Assembly: GCA_947624305.1 (NCBI GenBank)
Contig: CANQKC010000008.1
Span: forward strand, 18,769-82,768
Origin: an uncultured Monoglobus sp.
GTDB lineage: Bacteria; Bacillota; Clostridia; Monoglobales; Monoglobaceae
Reading direction: 5' to 3'
DNA: 64,000 nucleotides
Part shown: positions 7,294 through 16,353 of the stretch, one piece after another
Layout: each line of letters begins with the position of its first letter
Numbering within the stretch: position 1 is the first letter of the stretch
Notes under the pieces: generated by a model
Told to the model about the DNA's origin: nothing
Database searches by the model: none
What the model saw: the letters and a program-made list of their open reading frames with translations, nothing else
Made by a program: the position numbers and the translations under genes

Positions 7294-8151
7294 ATGGCAA
7301 CTATTCTTCCGAACAGAGCGCAGATCTCATACAGTGACAACGGCCTCACGGCCACCGCGCTCTCCAATCAGACAAACACCTCGCTAATTGACCAGTACAC
7401 CATGGAAGCGACAAAGACGGCGGTCACTCCCGCGATCGTTCCCGGCTCCGCCGGAGCCTATATCGTGCGCATTGACAATACCGGCTCGGGAGCGCTTTAC
7501 AATCCGTCCGTGGTCGACGATCTCGGCGACGCCGTGAGCGGCGCGCAGCCCCTTATCTATGTGGGCGACTCGGCGAAGTTCTATTTAAACGGCGATCCGA
7601 TAACCGGAACGGCGGCACCCGGCGGCACAAACGTTACCTTCTCGGCGACAACCGTTCTGCAGCCCGGAGACAATCTTATTATCGTTTACGCCGCCACGCT
7701 TGACCCGTCACAGAGCGAATCCGTGACAAACACGATCACAGCCACCGCAAACGGCGGCTCGGCAAGCGGCGCGGCAGTCACCGCGACAGCCGAGGCGACG
7801 ATTACGCCCCAGCCCTACGCCAACGTCGCTATCCTTAAGGCTGCCGGTCAGGACACCGTTGTATCGGGCGACAGCCTGACCTACACCTTCACGCTGCTCA
7901 ATACCGGCACCGGCCCCGCGAACAGCGTCGTGCTCACCGACGTGCTGCCGAGCGAGTTCAGCGTGACGTCGATAACCTACGACACCGGCAGCGGCCCCGT
8001 TATCGCTTCGCAGGATGATTACGAGGTCGCCGCTCCGACCAACACTCTTACCTTCCCCAAGGGCGGAAGCGCGGTCACGCTCAATGCGCCCGCGGCCTCG
8101 GACAACGGCCCCGGAACTGTCACTATCGAAGTCACCGGAACTATCTCTTAA
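7294..8151 (+). CDS. DUF11-repeat protein, possible spore or surface structural protein
   Basis: A 285-residue protein starting at ATG 7294, supported by AAGGAGAG upstream. It opens with ATILPNRAQISYSDNG and has no signal peptide. Two DUF11-like beta-sandwich units follow: about 45-160 (VRIDNTGSGALYNPSVVDDLGD) and about 165-285 (YTFTLLNTGTGPANSVVLTDVLPSEF). It is Ala/Thr/Gly rich with no cysteine. The lack of an export signal together with the sigma-K-like promoter fits a mother-cell-made coat or exosporium component, but this is inference; other DUF11 proteins are cell-surface adhesins. Confidence 0.75.
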   Translation: MATILPNRAQISYSDNGLTATALSNQTNTSLIDQYTMEATKTAVTPAIVPGSAGAYIVRIDNTGSGALYNPSVVDDLGDAVSGAQPLIYVGDSAKFYLNGDPITGTAAPGGTNVTFSATTVLQPGDNLIIVYAATLDPSQSESVTNTITATANGGSASGAAVTATAEATITPQPYANVAILKAAGQDTVVSGDSLTYTFTLLNTGTGPANSVVLTDVLPSEFSVTSITYDTGSGPVIASQDDYEVAAPTNTLTFPKGGSAVTLNAPAASDNGPGTVTIEVTGTIS

Positions 8152-8156
8152 GCCAC

Positions 8157-8196
8157 AAAAAATCGGCTCCCATTTTCGGGAGCCGATTTTTCTTTT
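8157..8196. terminator. bidirectional Rho-independent terminator
   Basis: AAAATCGGCTCCC and GGGAGCCGATTTT form a 13-bp stem around ATTTTC with T runs on both strands. It serves the DUF11 gene on plus and the convergent lyase gene on minus, whose stop codon lies at its edge. Confidence 0.92.
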
Positions 8197-11100
8197 ATTT
8201 CATTGTATACGGGTCTGTTAGCGGCTTGATCTCGCTCAGACTGTTCCAAACATAGGCGATCACTATGTCGCTGTCGCCGTACGTGATCGAAATGTTTATA
8301 TCGGTCGTCTCGCCGACCTCGGCGGAAATAGGCTCCATTCCCACAGCGGTCATTACTCCGTCCGCGTTATACGCCGCGGCGATCAGTTGATTTCCCTCGC
8401 CCGCGTCAAAGTTCTTTGTGATATTTACGTTGACGCTTCTTGTCTGGCCTTCAACCGAGGGCGTCACGCTGTTTATCGTGTAGGCATATTCGAGCTTTGG
8501 ATTTTCCGTCGGTTTCTCGGTAGCCGGCGCCTCGGTTTCGCCGGGCGTCTCGGTGGGCAGGCTTTCATCGGGCGTGGCAGTAGGTTCGGGCTCGCTTGAC
8601 GCGTAACCTATATAAACATTGTCAATTCCCAGCATGTTAGCCGAACTGCCGCGGGTTGAGCATCCAAATCCGGTCGGAGCCAACGCGGGGATCTCGCCCT
8701 TCTTTGTTCCCGAGCCGAGAGTGAATGTGCCATTTTTGGTATACGCACCGCCGTCGGGCTTGGTGTATATCGTAACGCTGTTATCCGCTTTGGCATATTC
8801 GACCTTAATGCCGTACCACTTATCCTTTTCAAAGGCAAAGCCCGAAACGTCCTGATCAAAACCTTTGGTGTCGCTGCTTCCCTTTGAGAAGTAATCGCTG
8901 AATTTCAGGCTACCCGCGCCGGTCTTTATCTCAAAGGCTCTGCCGTCTTTTGAAGTCGTGTATGTGTTATCGGGGCTCGCGCTGTTTGAGTCAAAGAACC
9001 TCAAAAGCACTGTGTCCTTATCGGCGTCGCCCATCTTAAATTCTTCTTCAACCACGATAAGCTCGGAGTCGATCGGGCTTTCGGGCGTGTATGTCCAGCC
9101 GTCCTGACCGGCACCCTTGTCATCGATCGCGAAGTAATTATCACCGTCGGTCCTCTTTGCTATCGAGGGAGCGGTATTATTCGTGGCGTAGTTCACGGTC
9201 AGCGACGCTCCGTTTTCATTTGCTATCTTCGCGCCGTCTTCATATGTTGTCGCCTCGTCTATATTATTGAAGTTCCACGTCTCTCCCTTCATGGGGATCG
9301 GAGTAGGCGTGGGCGTCGGCGCAAGCGTTGGGGGCGGAGGCGCGGGCGTCGATTTGTTTACGCAGTCCGATTTATAAAGAACCTTGCTTACTCTCGGCGA
9401 CCATGTGACATTGCCCGAGGCCGTCGAGCCGATCTCAACTCTTGAGAACGTGGTAACGTCGATCGGGATATCACTGATTATATATCCGTTTTCGCCCGCC
9501 TCATCCATAAGGCGCAGCTCGGCGGTCTTGTTTTTAAGGTCTGCGTTCAACGTTATTGTCCAGGTCGAAGCGCTGCGAGCCGTGATGTTGGGGCCGCCGA
9601 CAACTGTTCCGGTTTTAACAGCGGTTTTTGACTTGGTTCCGGTATAATACTGAACCTCCTGCGCGCCTTTTTCGGTGTATTCCTGACTAATTCCGAGCAG
9701 CACCTTGCCGTAGTAATCAAGGAACTCGATATGGTGGGTATACGCTCTTCCTGTCCAGCTCCAATTATTCGACGAGTCCTTAACGCCGCCCGTGCCGTAG
9801 GTCATCTCAAAGGTCATATTGCCGCCGTCCGACATGTCAAGGTCACCGCCGAAGGCTCTGCCGCCGTCGGTACTGTTTTGTGTGAAGGTCCACTGTCCGC
9901 CGCTGAACGAAAGCGCAGCACCCTCGCCGCCGCTGTATACAAATTTTTCGCCGTTTGTGTCTTTGTCGCTGTCGTATACATAGTCAATGGCTTCCAATTC
10001 AATCGAAAGATCGGGCGAGCCGCTCTCGGCGACCGTCAGTTTGCCTGTCTTTGTGTTATATTTGCGGCACTCGGCGGTGTAGTCATACTCGCCCGCGCTG
10101 AGCTTTATTGTTATTTTGCCGTCCGCTCCGCTCTTGACGGTCTTTTTGTCTATCGTCACCGACGCGCCCGCAACGGGGCTGCCGCCGCTTGTTACCGTGA
10201 TAACGCTGTCGGGTATCTCGGAAAGCTTAACGGTCACGCTGTTCGTCTGCCCGGCAGCAACCGTTATCTCGCCGGAGGCAACGTTATAATTTTCGGACTC
10301 GGCGGTATAGGTATACGTTCCCGCGGGAATTCTGAGCGAGACAACGCCGTTTTTGTCCGTGACTTTGGACGCTCCTCCGACGCTCACGCTGACGCCCGCC
10401 GCGGGATTGCCCGCCTCGTCCGTCACGGTGAACACAACCTCGGGATCAAGATCCTTGACATAGATATTCGGCTGAACGTAATCCGAAACATCCTTGTCAT
10501 AGCCGATATAATAGCTCTGGTGCGGAGGCTGGTTATAGCCGGTGTTCTGCCACGCTATGGCGCAGCGATACTGGCTGTCGTGCATGAACGTTGTGAATTT
10601 ATAATCGCTGGGCGTCAGTGATGTGAACACCCTCAGCGCAGTGTTGTCAACCGTTCTCAAAATCAGTTCCTCACGCCAGTCGCCGAACAGGTCAGCCTGC
10701 AAGCAGGGGTTCTTTTTGGAGTCATTGTTATAGTTTATTCCCGAAAGGGCCCACAATCTGCCGATGCTGCCCAGATTTCCGTCCGCGTCGGGAGTGTCGT
10801 AATCGTTCCACTTCTGGATCCTCTTGCCGTCGAAATGTTCTCTGTACAAGTCGCCGTCCCAATAAATGGGAGAGTTGGGCAAGGACCATTTGTTATCCTG
10901 ATATACAGATTTATTGACAACAGTTCCGTCAAGAGTTCGGATATTATGTCCCGAATCCCAAGCGAGAACGCCGTATTTGGGGCTCATATAAGCCATAAGG
11001 CCTCTGCCGTCGTCACTCGTGCTGGTCTCGTGCCAGATAATCTTGCCGTCTTTTCCGTTTATGTAAACTCGTCCCCAGGTCGGGCTGTCCTCCAGAACTT

Positions 11101-12460
11101 TGAAAACTTCCTGCTCGCCGTCGTTGTCAAAGTCGGACACATGCAGCGCGTCGCCATGGCCAAGCTTTCTGCCGCTTGAGTTTTTTGCCGACCACAAAAC
11201 TTCGCCGTTATCATCAAGCGCCGCGGAGCCGTAAATTATCTCGTCTTTGCCGTCGTTATCAAGGTCGGCGACCGAAAGATTATGGTTGCCCTGACCGTAG
11301 AAATCATTGTCAGAATTGGTTGTGCTGTCTATTATCCAACTCTGCTTGAGGTCTTTTCCGTCCCAAGTATAAGCGGCGACAACGGATTTTCCGTAATATC
11401 CGCGGCACTCGATCAGACTGGGATGCACCCCGTCGAGATACGCGGTTCCCGCCAAAAATCTGTCAGAACGGTTATAATTTGAGTCTCCCCAATCGCGCAC
11501 GGTTCCGACCGGTGCATGATAGTTTATCGTCTGCATTGCCGCTCCGCTCTCGCCGTTAAATATCGTGAGATACTCGGGGCCGCCCGTTATGTGGCCGTTT
11601 GAGCCTATATAGCTTGCCTCGTTGTCGGTGTTCCTTATCTCGTCGGTGTTTCCCGCGTCGGACACATAATTGCCCTTGCCGTCGATCGAGCCGGGCGCGG
11701 TCTTGACCGCCATTTCGGCCTTGCCGTCGCCGTCGTAATCAAAGACCTGGAACTGAGTATAGTGCGCGCCCGCCCTGATGTTTCTGCCCAGATCAATTCT
11801 CCAGAGCAACGTGCCGTCGTACTCATAACAGTCGATATACACATTTCCGGTAACTCCGCTGCCGGCACTGTCCTTGGCGTTGCTCGGGTTCCATTTGAGT
11901 ATTACCTCATATTCTCCGTCTCCGTCAACATCTCCGACAGACGCGTCGTTCGGGCCGCCGGCAGCTCCATACGCGCCGCTGTCCTCTTGATTATAGGTAT
12001 AATCAACGCCGTCCTCCGGTATTTGGAGCGGAATGTCAAAATAGGCGTAGGGCGAATTTTTCCATTGACTGTCAACATGTCCCTCAAGCATCGGGAACTC
12101 TTCACTTTTCGCGCCCTCGGTTCCGTTTATTACCGGGGCCACAGCGTATTTGTCACTCGCGGTTCCCGCGGCATCGGTGTAATTGGTGTTGTTTAATTGC
12201 GAGACCAGAACCGCGCCGTTTTTGTATACGTTAAACGTCGTGTCCATCGGCTCGGTGCCCAAAAGACGCCAGCTCAAATATACTCCGCCGCTCGGATGAG
12301 TCGAGGCAAATCCGCCGCGGTTTAAGTACTCCATTTGCCTTGCCGCGAAATCGACCGCAGCCTCCGCCGAGCCTTCCTCCGCCTCGCCGACCGCGAAAAC
12401 CGGCAGCGCAGTGATCACCATGCACAGCGCCAACATAATACCGAATAATCTTTTTTTCAT
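8195..12460 (-). CDS. secreted multidomain rhamnogalacturonan lyase, PL11 family (copy 1)
   Basis: A 1421-residue exoenzyme. Signal peptide 1-23 ends near ALPVFA. The PL11 catalytic beta-propeller (about 40-645) cuts the rhamnose-galacturonate backbone of pectin by beta-elimination; it shows repeated calcium-type loops (DVDGDGEYEVILKW, DYDGDGKAEMAVKT, DLDNDGKDEIIYG, DFDNDGEQEVFK) and the closing AWQNTGYNQPPHQSYYIGYD. Two carboxypeptidase-regulatory-like beta domains follow (about 655-815), a LamG-like module (about 820-1065), a Pro/Thr linker, a second LamG-like module (about 1095-1315), another linker and a C-terminal beta module (about 1345-1421) shared with copy 2 and with the protease at 43066. 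AGGAGG precedes the ATG. No SLH or dockerin is seen. Confidence 0.95.
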   Translation of the reverse strand: MKKRLFGIMLALCMVITALPVFAVGEAEEGSAEAAVDFAARQMEYLNRGGFASTHPSGGVYLSWRLLGTEPMDTTFNVYKNGAVLVSQLNNTNYTDAAGTASDKYAVAPVINGTEGAKSEEFPMLEGHVDSQWKNSPYAYFDIPLQIPEDGVDYTYNQEDSGAYGAAGGPNDASVGDVDGDGEYEVILKWNPSNAKDSAGSGVTGNVYIDCYEYDGTLLWRIDLGRNIRAGAHYTQFQVFDYDGDGKAEMAVKTAPGSIDGKGNYVSDAGNTDEIRNTDNEASYIGSNGHITGGPEYLTIFNGESGAAMQTINYHAPVGTVRDWGDSNYNRSDRFLAGTAYLDGVHPSLIECRGYYGKSVVAAYTWDGKDLKQSWIIDSTTNSDNDFYGQGNHNLSVADLDNDGKDEIIYGSAALDDNGEVLWSAKNSSGRKLGHGDALHVSDFDNDGEQEVFKVLEDSPTWGRVYINGKDGKIIWHETSTSDDGRGLMAYMSPKYGVLAWDSGHNIRTLDGTVVNKSVYQDNKWSLPNSPIYWDGDLYREHFDGKRIQKWNDYDTPDADGNLGSIGRLWALSGINYNNDSKKNPCLQADLFGDWREELILRTVDNTALRVFTSLTPSDYKFTTFMHDSQYRCAIAWQNTGYNQPPHQSYYIGYDKDVSDYVQPNIYVKDLDPEVVFTVTDEAGNPAAGVSVSVGGASKVTDKNGVVSLRIPAGTYTYTAESENYNVASGEITVAAGQTNSVTVKLSEIPDSVITVTSGGSPVAGASVTIDKKTVKSGADGKITIKLSAGEYDYTAECRKYNTKTGKLTVAESGSPDLSIELEAIDYVYDSDKDTNGEKFVYSGGEGAALSFSGGQWTFTQNSTDGGRAFGGDLDMSDGGNMTFEMTYGTGGVKDSSNNWSWTGRAYTHHIEFLDYYGKVLLGISQEYTEKGAQEVQYYTGTKSKTAVKTGTVVGGPNITARSASTWTITLNADLKNKTAELRLMDEAGENGYIISDIPIDVTTFSRVEIGSTASGNVTWSPRVSKVLYKSDCVNKSTPAPPPPTLAPTPTPTPIPMKGETWNFNNIDEATTYEDGAKIANENGASLTVNYATNNTAPSIAKRTDGDNYFAIDDKGAGQDGWTYTPESPIDSELIVVEEEFKMGDADKDTVLLRFFDSNSASPDNTYTTSKDGRAFEIKTGAGSLKFSDYFSKGSSDTKGFDQDVSGFAFEKDKWYGIKVEYAKADNSVTIYTKPDGGAYTKNGTFTLGSGTKKGEIPALAPTGFGCSTRGSSANMLGIDNVYIGYASSEPEPTATPDESLPTETPGETEAPATEKPTENPKLEYAYTINSVTPSVEGQTRSVNVNITKNFDAGEGNQLIAAAYNADGVMTAVGMEPISAEVGETTDINISITYGDSDIVIAYVWNSLSEIKPLTDPYTMK

Positions 12461-12472
12461 AAAAATACCTCC

Positions 12473-12515
12473 TAACGTAGTTATTAGTGATTAGTGAATA
12501 GCGAATAGAATTATA
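12473..12515. repeat. TTAGTGA-type repeat, copy 1
   Basis: Short tandem motif ATTAGTGATTAGTGAATAGC preceded by CCTCCTAACGTAG; on minus it becomes the GTTAGGAGG ribosome site of the lyase at 8195-12460. A longer version lies at 17577-17638 before another gene. Confidence 0.65.
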
Positions 12516-12519
12516 TACA

Positions 12520-15500
12520 TTAATTTTGCGTAATTTTATTCGCGGCAGGCTTTATTTCGTCAAGGCCGTTCCAGATATAAACCGAGACCTCGTCGGTTTC
12601 CGCGGGGCTGATGTCAACCGCAATGTCCTTTGTCTCGCCGTCATTCATAACGAGCTCCGCCGAGTTCCAGCCCGTGAGCGCTCCGCTCTCTTTGTCATAA
12701 GCCGCGGCTATAAGCGTGTCACTTTCATTTCCCGAGGAATAATTTTTTGTGACATTGACCGTCACGCCGCCCGACACCGAAACATTGTTAACGTTGTAAG
12801 GATAATCGGCCTTGGGCGGAACGTCCGTCACGGTTCCGATAAATATATTGTCAATGCTTAAATTTGTCTTGTCGCTGCCTCGGGTGTTGGTTAAAACGCT
12901 TGTGGGCGAAAGCTTTGGAACCGCGCTTTTGGGCGAGGTCGAGCCAAGCGTGAAGGTGCCGCACAGGTCATATTCATCAGCCGCCGCGTCCTTGGCGTAT
13001 ACCTTGACCTTGTCGTCCGATCTTGTATATACGGCTCTCAAACTGTACCACTTATTCGCCGAAATTGTAATGCCCGATATACCGCTTTCCTTGGCAGCAG
13101 TATCACTTGCACCCTTTGAAAGGTAGTCGGTGAACTTGAGCGAACCGTTATCGCCGGTCATAATGTCAAAGGCTCTGCCGTCTTTGCCGCTGTAAGCCAG
13201 CGATTCGGGAACGTTGTTTGCGTCAAGCACTCTAAGAAGCTGCGCGCCCTTTGTTGTCTCACCGAGCATAAAGTCAAACTCGAAAATCTGTTTGTCAAAG
13301 TCTATCGGAGCTTCGGGAGAATAAGCCCAGCCGTCCTGTCCGTTTCCAACGTCGGTCAGCTTCAGATAATTATCGCTATTGCCCCGGCTTGCTATCGACG
13401 GCGCCGACGCGCCCGAAAGCGCCGCGGTTCCGTACTTCACCTTGATCTCGGCTCCGTTCTCGTTTTTAACGCTGTCGCCGTCGGCAAAGGCCGTTCCGTC
13501 GCTCAAGTCATTAAAGTTCCAGTTCTCGCCGGTGTCGTACTCCGGAGCCAAAACGATCTCCGCCGCCGCTCCGACAGTCTCGTCCGTGACGGTTATCTTT
13601 CCGTGACCCGTGAAATAACCGTTCTTTTCGGCTGTCACATCGTATTCCCCGGCGGAAAGCTTGAGTTTCGCTTCGCCGTTTTGATCCGTGACCGCGGATT
13701 TGTTTCCGGCTGTCACCGCCGCGCCCTTGACCGGGCTGCCGTCCGCCGCCTTGACCGTGACCGTGGAATACGCCAAATTCATATCATAGCCTATGTAATA
13801 GCTCTGGTGAGGCGGCTGGTTGTAGCCCGTGTTCTGCCACGCGACCGCCATTCTGTACTGGTGATCCTGAAGGAAGGTTGTAAACATATAGTCGGAGGGA
13901 GCGAGCGACATAAACACTCTGAGCGCCGCGTTGTCCGCGCGCCGCAGGATCAGTTCCTCGCGCCAGTCGCCGAACAGATCGGCCTGCAGGCAGGGGTTCC
14001 TCTTGGTGGTGTTGTTAAACGCGACGTTATTGAATGTGAGCAGGCGCTCAAACGCAATCTTATCATCATTAAATTTTTGAATACGGTCGCCGTCAAAATG
14101 CTCGGCGCACAGGTCGCCGTCCCAGTAAATATTGAAATTGGCGGATGTGAGACTGTCGGGATCGTCCTGCTTTGGAACGTTTGATATCAATGTTCCGTCG
14201 ATCGTGCGAATACCCATAAGGCCGTCCCACGCGAGCACGCCGTATTTTTTGCTGAAATACGCCATAACGCCGCGTCCGTCGTCCTTGCTTGAGGTATAGT
14301 GCCAGATCTCGGCGCCGCTGCCCTCGCGGAAGCCTATTCCCCAGTTTGGGGTTTCCTCAAGCGGCGCGAATATCTCCTGCTCTCCGTCGTTGTCAAAATC
14401 CGAAACATGCAGCGCGTCGCCGTGGCCCCAGCCCATTGAGTGCGCGACCGTGCCGTCGTCATCGACCGCGCACGAGCCGTAGACGATCTCGTCCTTGCCG
14501 TCGTTGTCTATATCGGCCACAGAAAGATTGTGGTTGCCCTGACCGTAGAACGGATTTTTTGAATCCATTCCGCTGTCTAGCAGCCAACGCTTTTTAAGGT
14601 TCTTGCCGTCCCAGTCGTAAGCGACCATTGACGAGCGCTGATAGTAGCCTCTGGCAAAGATCATGCTCGGGTGAACGCCGTCAAGGTAGGCGGTTCCCGC
14701 CAGAAAACGCTCCGAGCGACCGCCGTAGCTGTCCTTTCCCCACGCGCTCGCCGAGCCGCGCTTCGGCTCGTACTCAATAGTCTGCATCGCCTTTCCGGTT
14801 TCGCCGCTGAATATTGTCAGATACTCGGGGTTCGTTATTATCTGACCCTTTTTGTCTATGTATGTTTTCGTGTTGTCAGCATTTTTTATCGTGTCATTCA
14901 CGCCGACCTCGGTGACATACGCTCCGCTGCTGTCTTTCGAGCCGGGCGCGGTTCGCATCGCGATTTCGGCTTTGCCGTCGCCGTCATAGTCGTATACCTG
15001 AAACTGTGTATAGTGCGCGCCCGCGCGTATGTTGCGGCCCAGATCAATACGCCAGAGCTGCGTACCGTCGTATTCATAACAGTCGATATACACGTTTCCG
15101 GTCACACCGTCCTGAGAGTTGTCTCTCGAGTTTGAAGGGTCCCACTTGAGGATTATCTCATATATCCCGTCGCCGTCAACATCGCCGACCGAAACGTCAT
15201 TCGGGCCTCCGCTCTGTCCGCCGCTTGTGTCGGGCGCGTTGTAGGTCGCTCCGTTTCCGTCTGGCGGAATATTGACGGGAATGTCAAAATAGGCGTATGG
15301 CGCGTTTTCCTGTCCCGGGTTCGCGTATCCGTCAAGGATCGCGATGTCGGGCGACTTCTCGCCTTCGACACCGCCGACCACAGCCGAAACATTATATACA
15401 TCGGTCTTTGCACCGTTTGCGTCAGTGTAATTGGTATTCTTAACGTTCGTGAGCAGCGCGCCGTTTTTGTAGACGTTAAAACTCACGCTGTCTGCGGGCT

Positions 15501-15681
15501 CGTTTTCAAGCAGGCGCCACGAAAGATACACGCCGCCGCTCGGGCTCACCGCGCCGATCGCGCCGCGCCCGATAATTTCCGCCTGCGGCTCCGCTGCCGT
15601 TTCACCGTCAGCCATAACCGAAGGCGCCGCCGAAAACGCAACACAAAACGCAAGCGCAAAAGCAAACAATCTTTTTTTCAT
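12520..15681 (-). CDS. secreted rhamnogalacturonan lyase, PL11 family (copy 2)
   Basis: A 1053-residue paralogue of the adjacent lyase. Signal peptide (about 1-24, ending SVMADG), PL11 propeller (about 35-645) with the same DVDGDGIYEIILKW, DYDGDGKAEIAMRT, DIDNDGKDEIVYG and QNTGYNQPPHQSYYIGYD marks, then one carboxypeptidase-regulatory-like domain (about 650-725), one LamG-like module (about 730-955) opening with WNFNDLSDGTAF, and the C-terminal beta module (about 965-1053). It lacks the Pro/Thr linkers, the extra regulatory domain and one LamG module of copy 1. GGGAGG precedes the ATG. Only 17 bp separate it from the YafQ-like toxin stop upstream, so it is probably transcribed through from the toxin-antitoxin promoter. 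Confidence 0.95.
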   Translation of the reverse strand: MKKRLFAFALAFCVAFSAAPSVMADGETAAEPQAEIIGRGAIGAVSPSGGVYLSWRLLENEPADSVSFNVYKNGALLTNVKNTNYTDANGAKTDVYNVSAVVGGVEGEKSPDIAILDGYANPGQENAPYAYFDIPVNIPPDGNGATYNAPDTSGGQSGGPNDVSVGDVDGDGIYEIILKWDPSNSRDNSQDGVTGNVYIDCYEYDGTQLWRIDLGRNIRAGAHYTQFQVYDYDGDGKAEIAMRTAPGSKDSSGAYVTEVGVNDTIKNADNTKTYIDKKGQIITNPEYLTIFSGETGKAMQTIEYEPKRGSASAWGKDSYGGRSERFLAGTAYLDGVHPSMIFARGYYQRSSMVAYDWDGKNLKKRWLLDSGMDSKNPFYGQGNHNLSVADIDNDGKDEIVYGSCAVDDDGTVAHSMGWGHGDALHVSDFDNDGEQEIFAPLEETPNWGIGFREGSGAEIWHYTSSKDDGRGVMAYFSKKYGVLAWDGLMGIRTIDGTLISNVPKQDDPDSLTSANFNIYWDGDLCAEHFDGDRIQKFNDDKIAFERLLTFNNVAFNNTTKRNPCLQADLFGDWREELILRRADNAALRVFMSLAPSDYMFTTFLQDHQYRMAVAWQNTGYNQPPHQSYYIGYDMNLAYSTVTVKAADGSPVKGAAVTAGNKSAVTDQNGEAKLKLSAGEYDVTAEKNGYFTGHGKITVTDETVGAAAEIVLAPEYDTGENWNFNDLSDGTAFADGDSVKNENGAEIKVKYGTAALSGASAPSIASRGNSDNYLKLTDVGNGQDGWAYSPEAPIDFDKQIFEFDFMLGETTKGAQLLRVLDANNVPESLAYSGKDGRAFDIMTGDNGSLKFTDYLSKGASDTAAKESGISGITISANKWYSLRAVYTRSDDKVKVYAKDAAADEYDLCGTFTLGSTSPKSAVPKLSPTSVLTNTRGSDKTNLSIDNIFIGTVTDVPPKADYPYNVNNVSVSGGVTVNVTKNYSSGNESDTLIAAAYDKESGALTGWNSAELVMNDGETKDIAVDISPAETDEVSVYIWNGLDEIKPAANKITQN

Positions 15682-15698
15682 AAATAAGAGCCTCCCTT

Positions 15699-15986
15699 TT
15701 AAAACAAATCACTGTGGCTGCCCGTACGGGACAAGGTCAGCACCAGAATATTATTTTCAATCCTATAAATCAGCAGCCAATCGGGCGCTACATGACATTC
15801 TCTATGTCCGGACCATCTGCCTGAAAGACTGTGATCTCTGTATGCCTCGGGCAGCGTTTCGCCCGAGGCTATAATTCTAACGGTATTTTCCAACAGTTCT
15901 ATATCAAAACCGCGTTTGATCGCGCGTTTATAATCCTTTTTAAACTGTGAAGTCAGTTTTACTCTGTATTTCGGATTGTTGCTCAT
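15699..15986 (-). CDS. yafQ: YafQ-type toxin, second copy
   Basis: A 95-residue RelE-superfamily toxin clearly paralogous to the one at 6546: FKKDYKRAIKRGFDIELLENTV, YRDHSLSGRWSGHRECHVAPDWLLIYR and the identical RTGSHSDLF end. Its start overlaps the antitoxin stop (ATGA-type). Unlike the first copy there is no terminator after it; the lyase gene begins 17 bp downstream. Confidence 0.88.
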   Translation of the reverse strand: MSNNPKYRVKLTSQFKKDYKRAIKRGFDIELLENTVRIIASGETLPEAYRDHSLSGRWSGHRECHVAPDWLLIYRIENNILVLTLSRTGSHSDLF

Positions 15987-16261
15987 CTCTTCAATTCCTC
16001 AAACATTTTGTCCAAATCGGTATACCCTTTTATTGACGGGTCATTTGCTATCCTCTCGGCTTCAAGCATGGCTTCAACAGTTTCACGATTGGGGTTTCCG
16101 AGAGTTATTTCAAAAGGAATTCTTCCCTCTCGAATTGCTTGTCTGACAAAAATGTTAAACGCTGTTGAAATGTTCATTCCAAGCTCACCGAACAATTCGT
16201 CGGCCTGAGCCTTGAGACCGGCATCCATGCGAATACTTATATTTGTTGTCGCTCCCGGCAT
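15983..16261 (-). CDS. dinJ: DinJ-type antitoxin, second copy
   Basis: A 92-residue antitoxin with a ribbon-helix-helix N-terminus (TNISIRMDAGLKAQADELF, then MNISTAFNIFVRQAI) and a toxin-binding C-terminal tail. It is related to but clearly diverged from the copy at 6811, so cross-neutralisation is uncertain. AAAGGAG lies about 10 bases before the ATG. It heads the transcription unit that continues into the toxin and the lyases. Confidence 0.88.
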   Translation of the reverse strand: MPGATTNISIRMDAGLKAQADELFGELGMNISTAFNIFVRQAIREGRIPFEITLGNPNRETVEAMLEAERIANDPSIKGYTDLDKMFEELKR

Positions 16262-16297
16262 AAGAAGCAGCTCCTTTCTGTTTTACATTTTAAATAT

Positions 16298-16326
16298 ATT
16301 ATACCCTGTTTGCACGAAAAATTCAA
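16298..16326 (-). promoter_or_regulatory. sigma-A-type promoter of the second toxin-antitoxin operon
   Basis: Minus-strand TTGAAT (16321-16326) and TATAAT (16298-16303), 17-bp spacer, about 37 bp before the antitoxin ATG. It is the nearest recognisable promoter upstream of the PL11 gene at 12520-15681. Confidence 0.7.
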
Positions 16327-16353
16327 TATATTTTCAATACATAATACTGAAAT

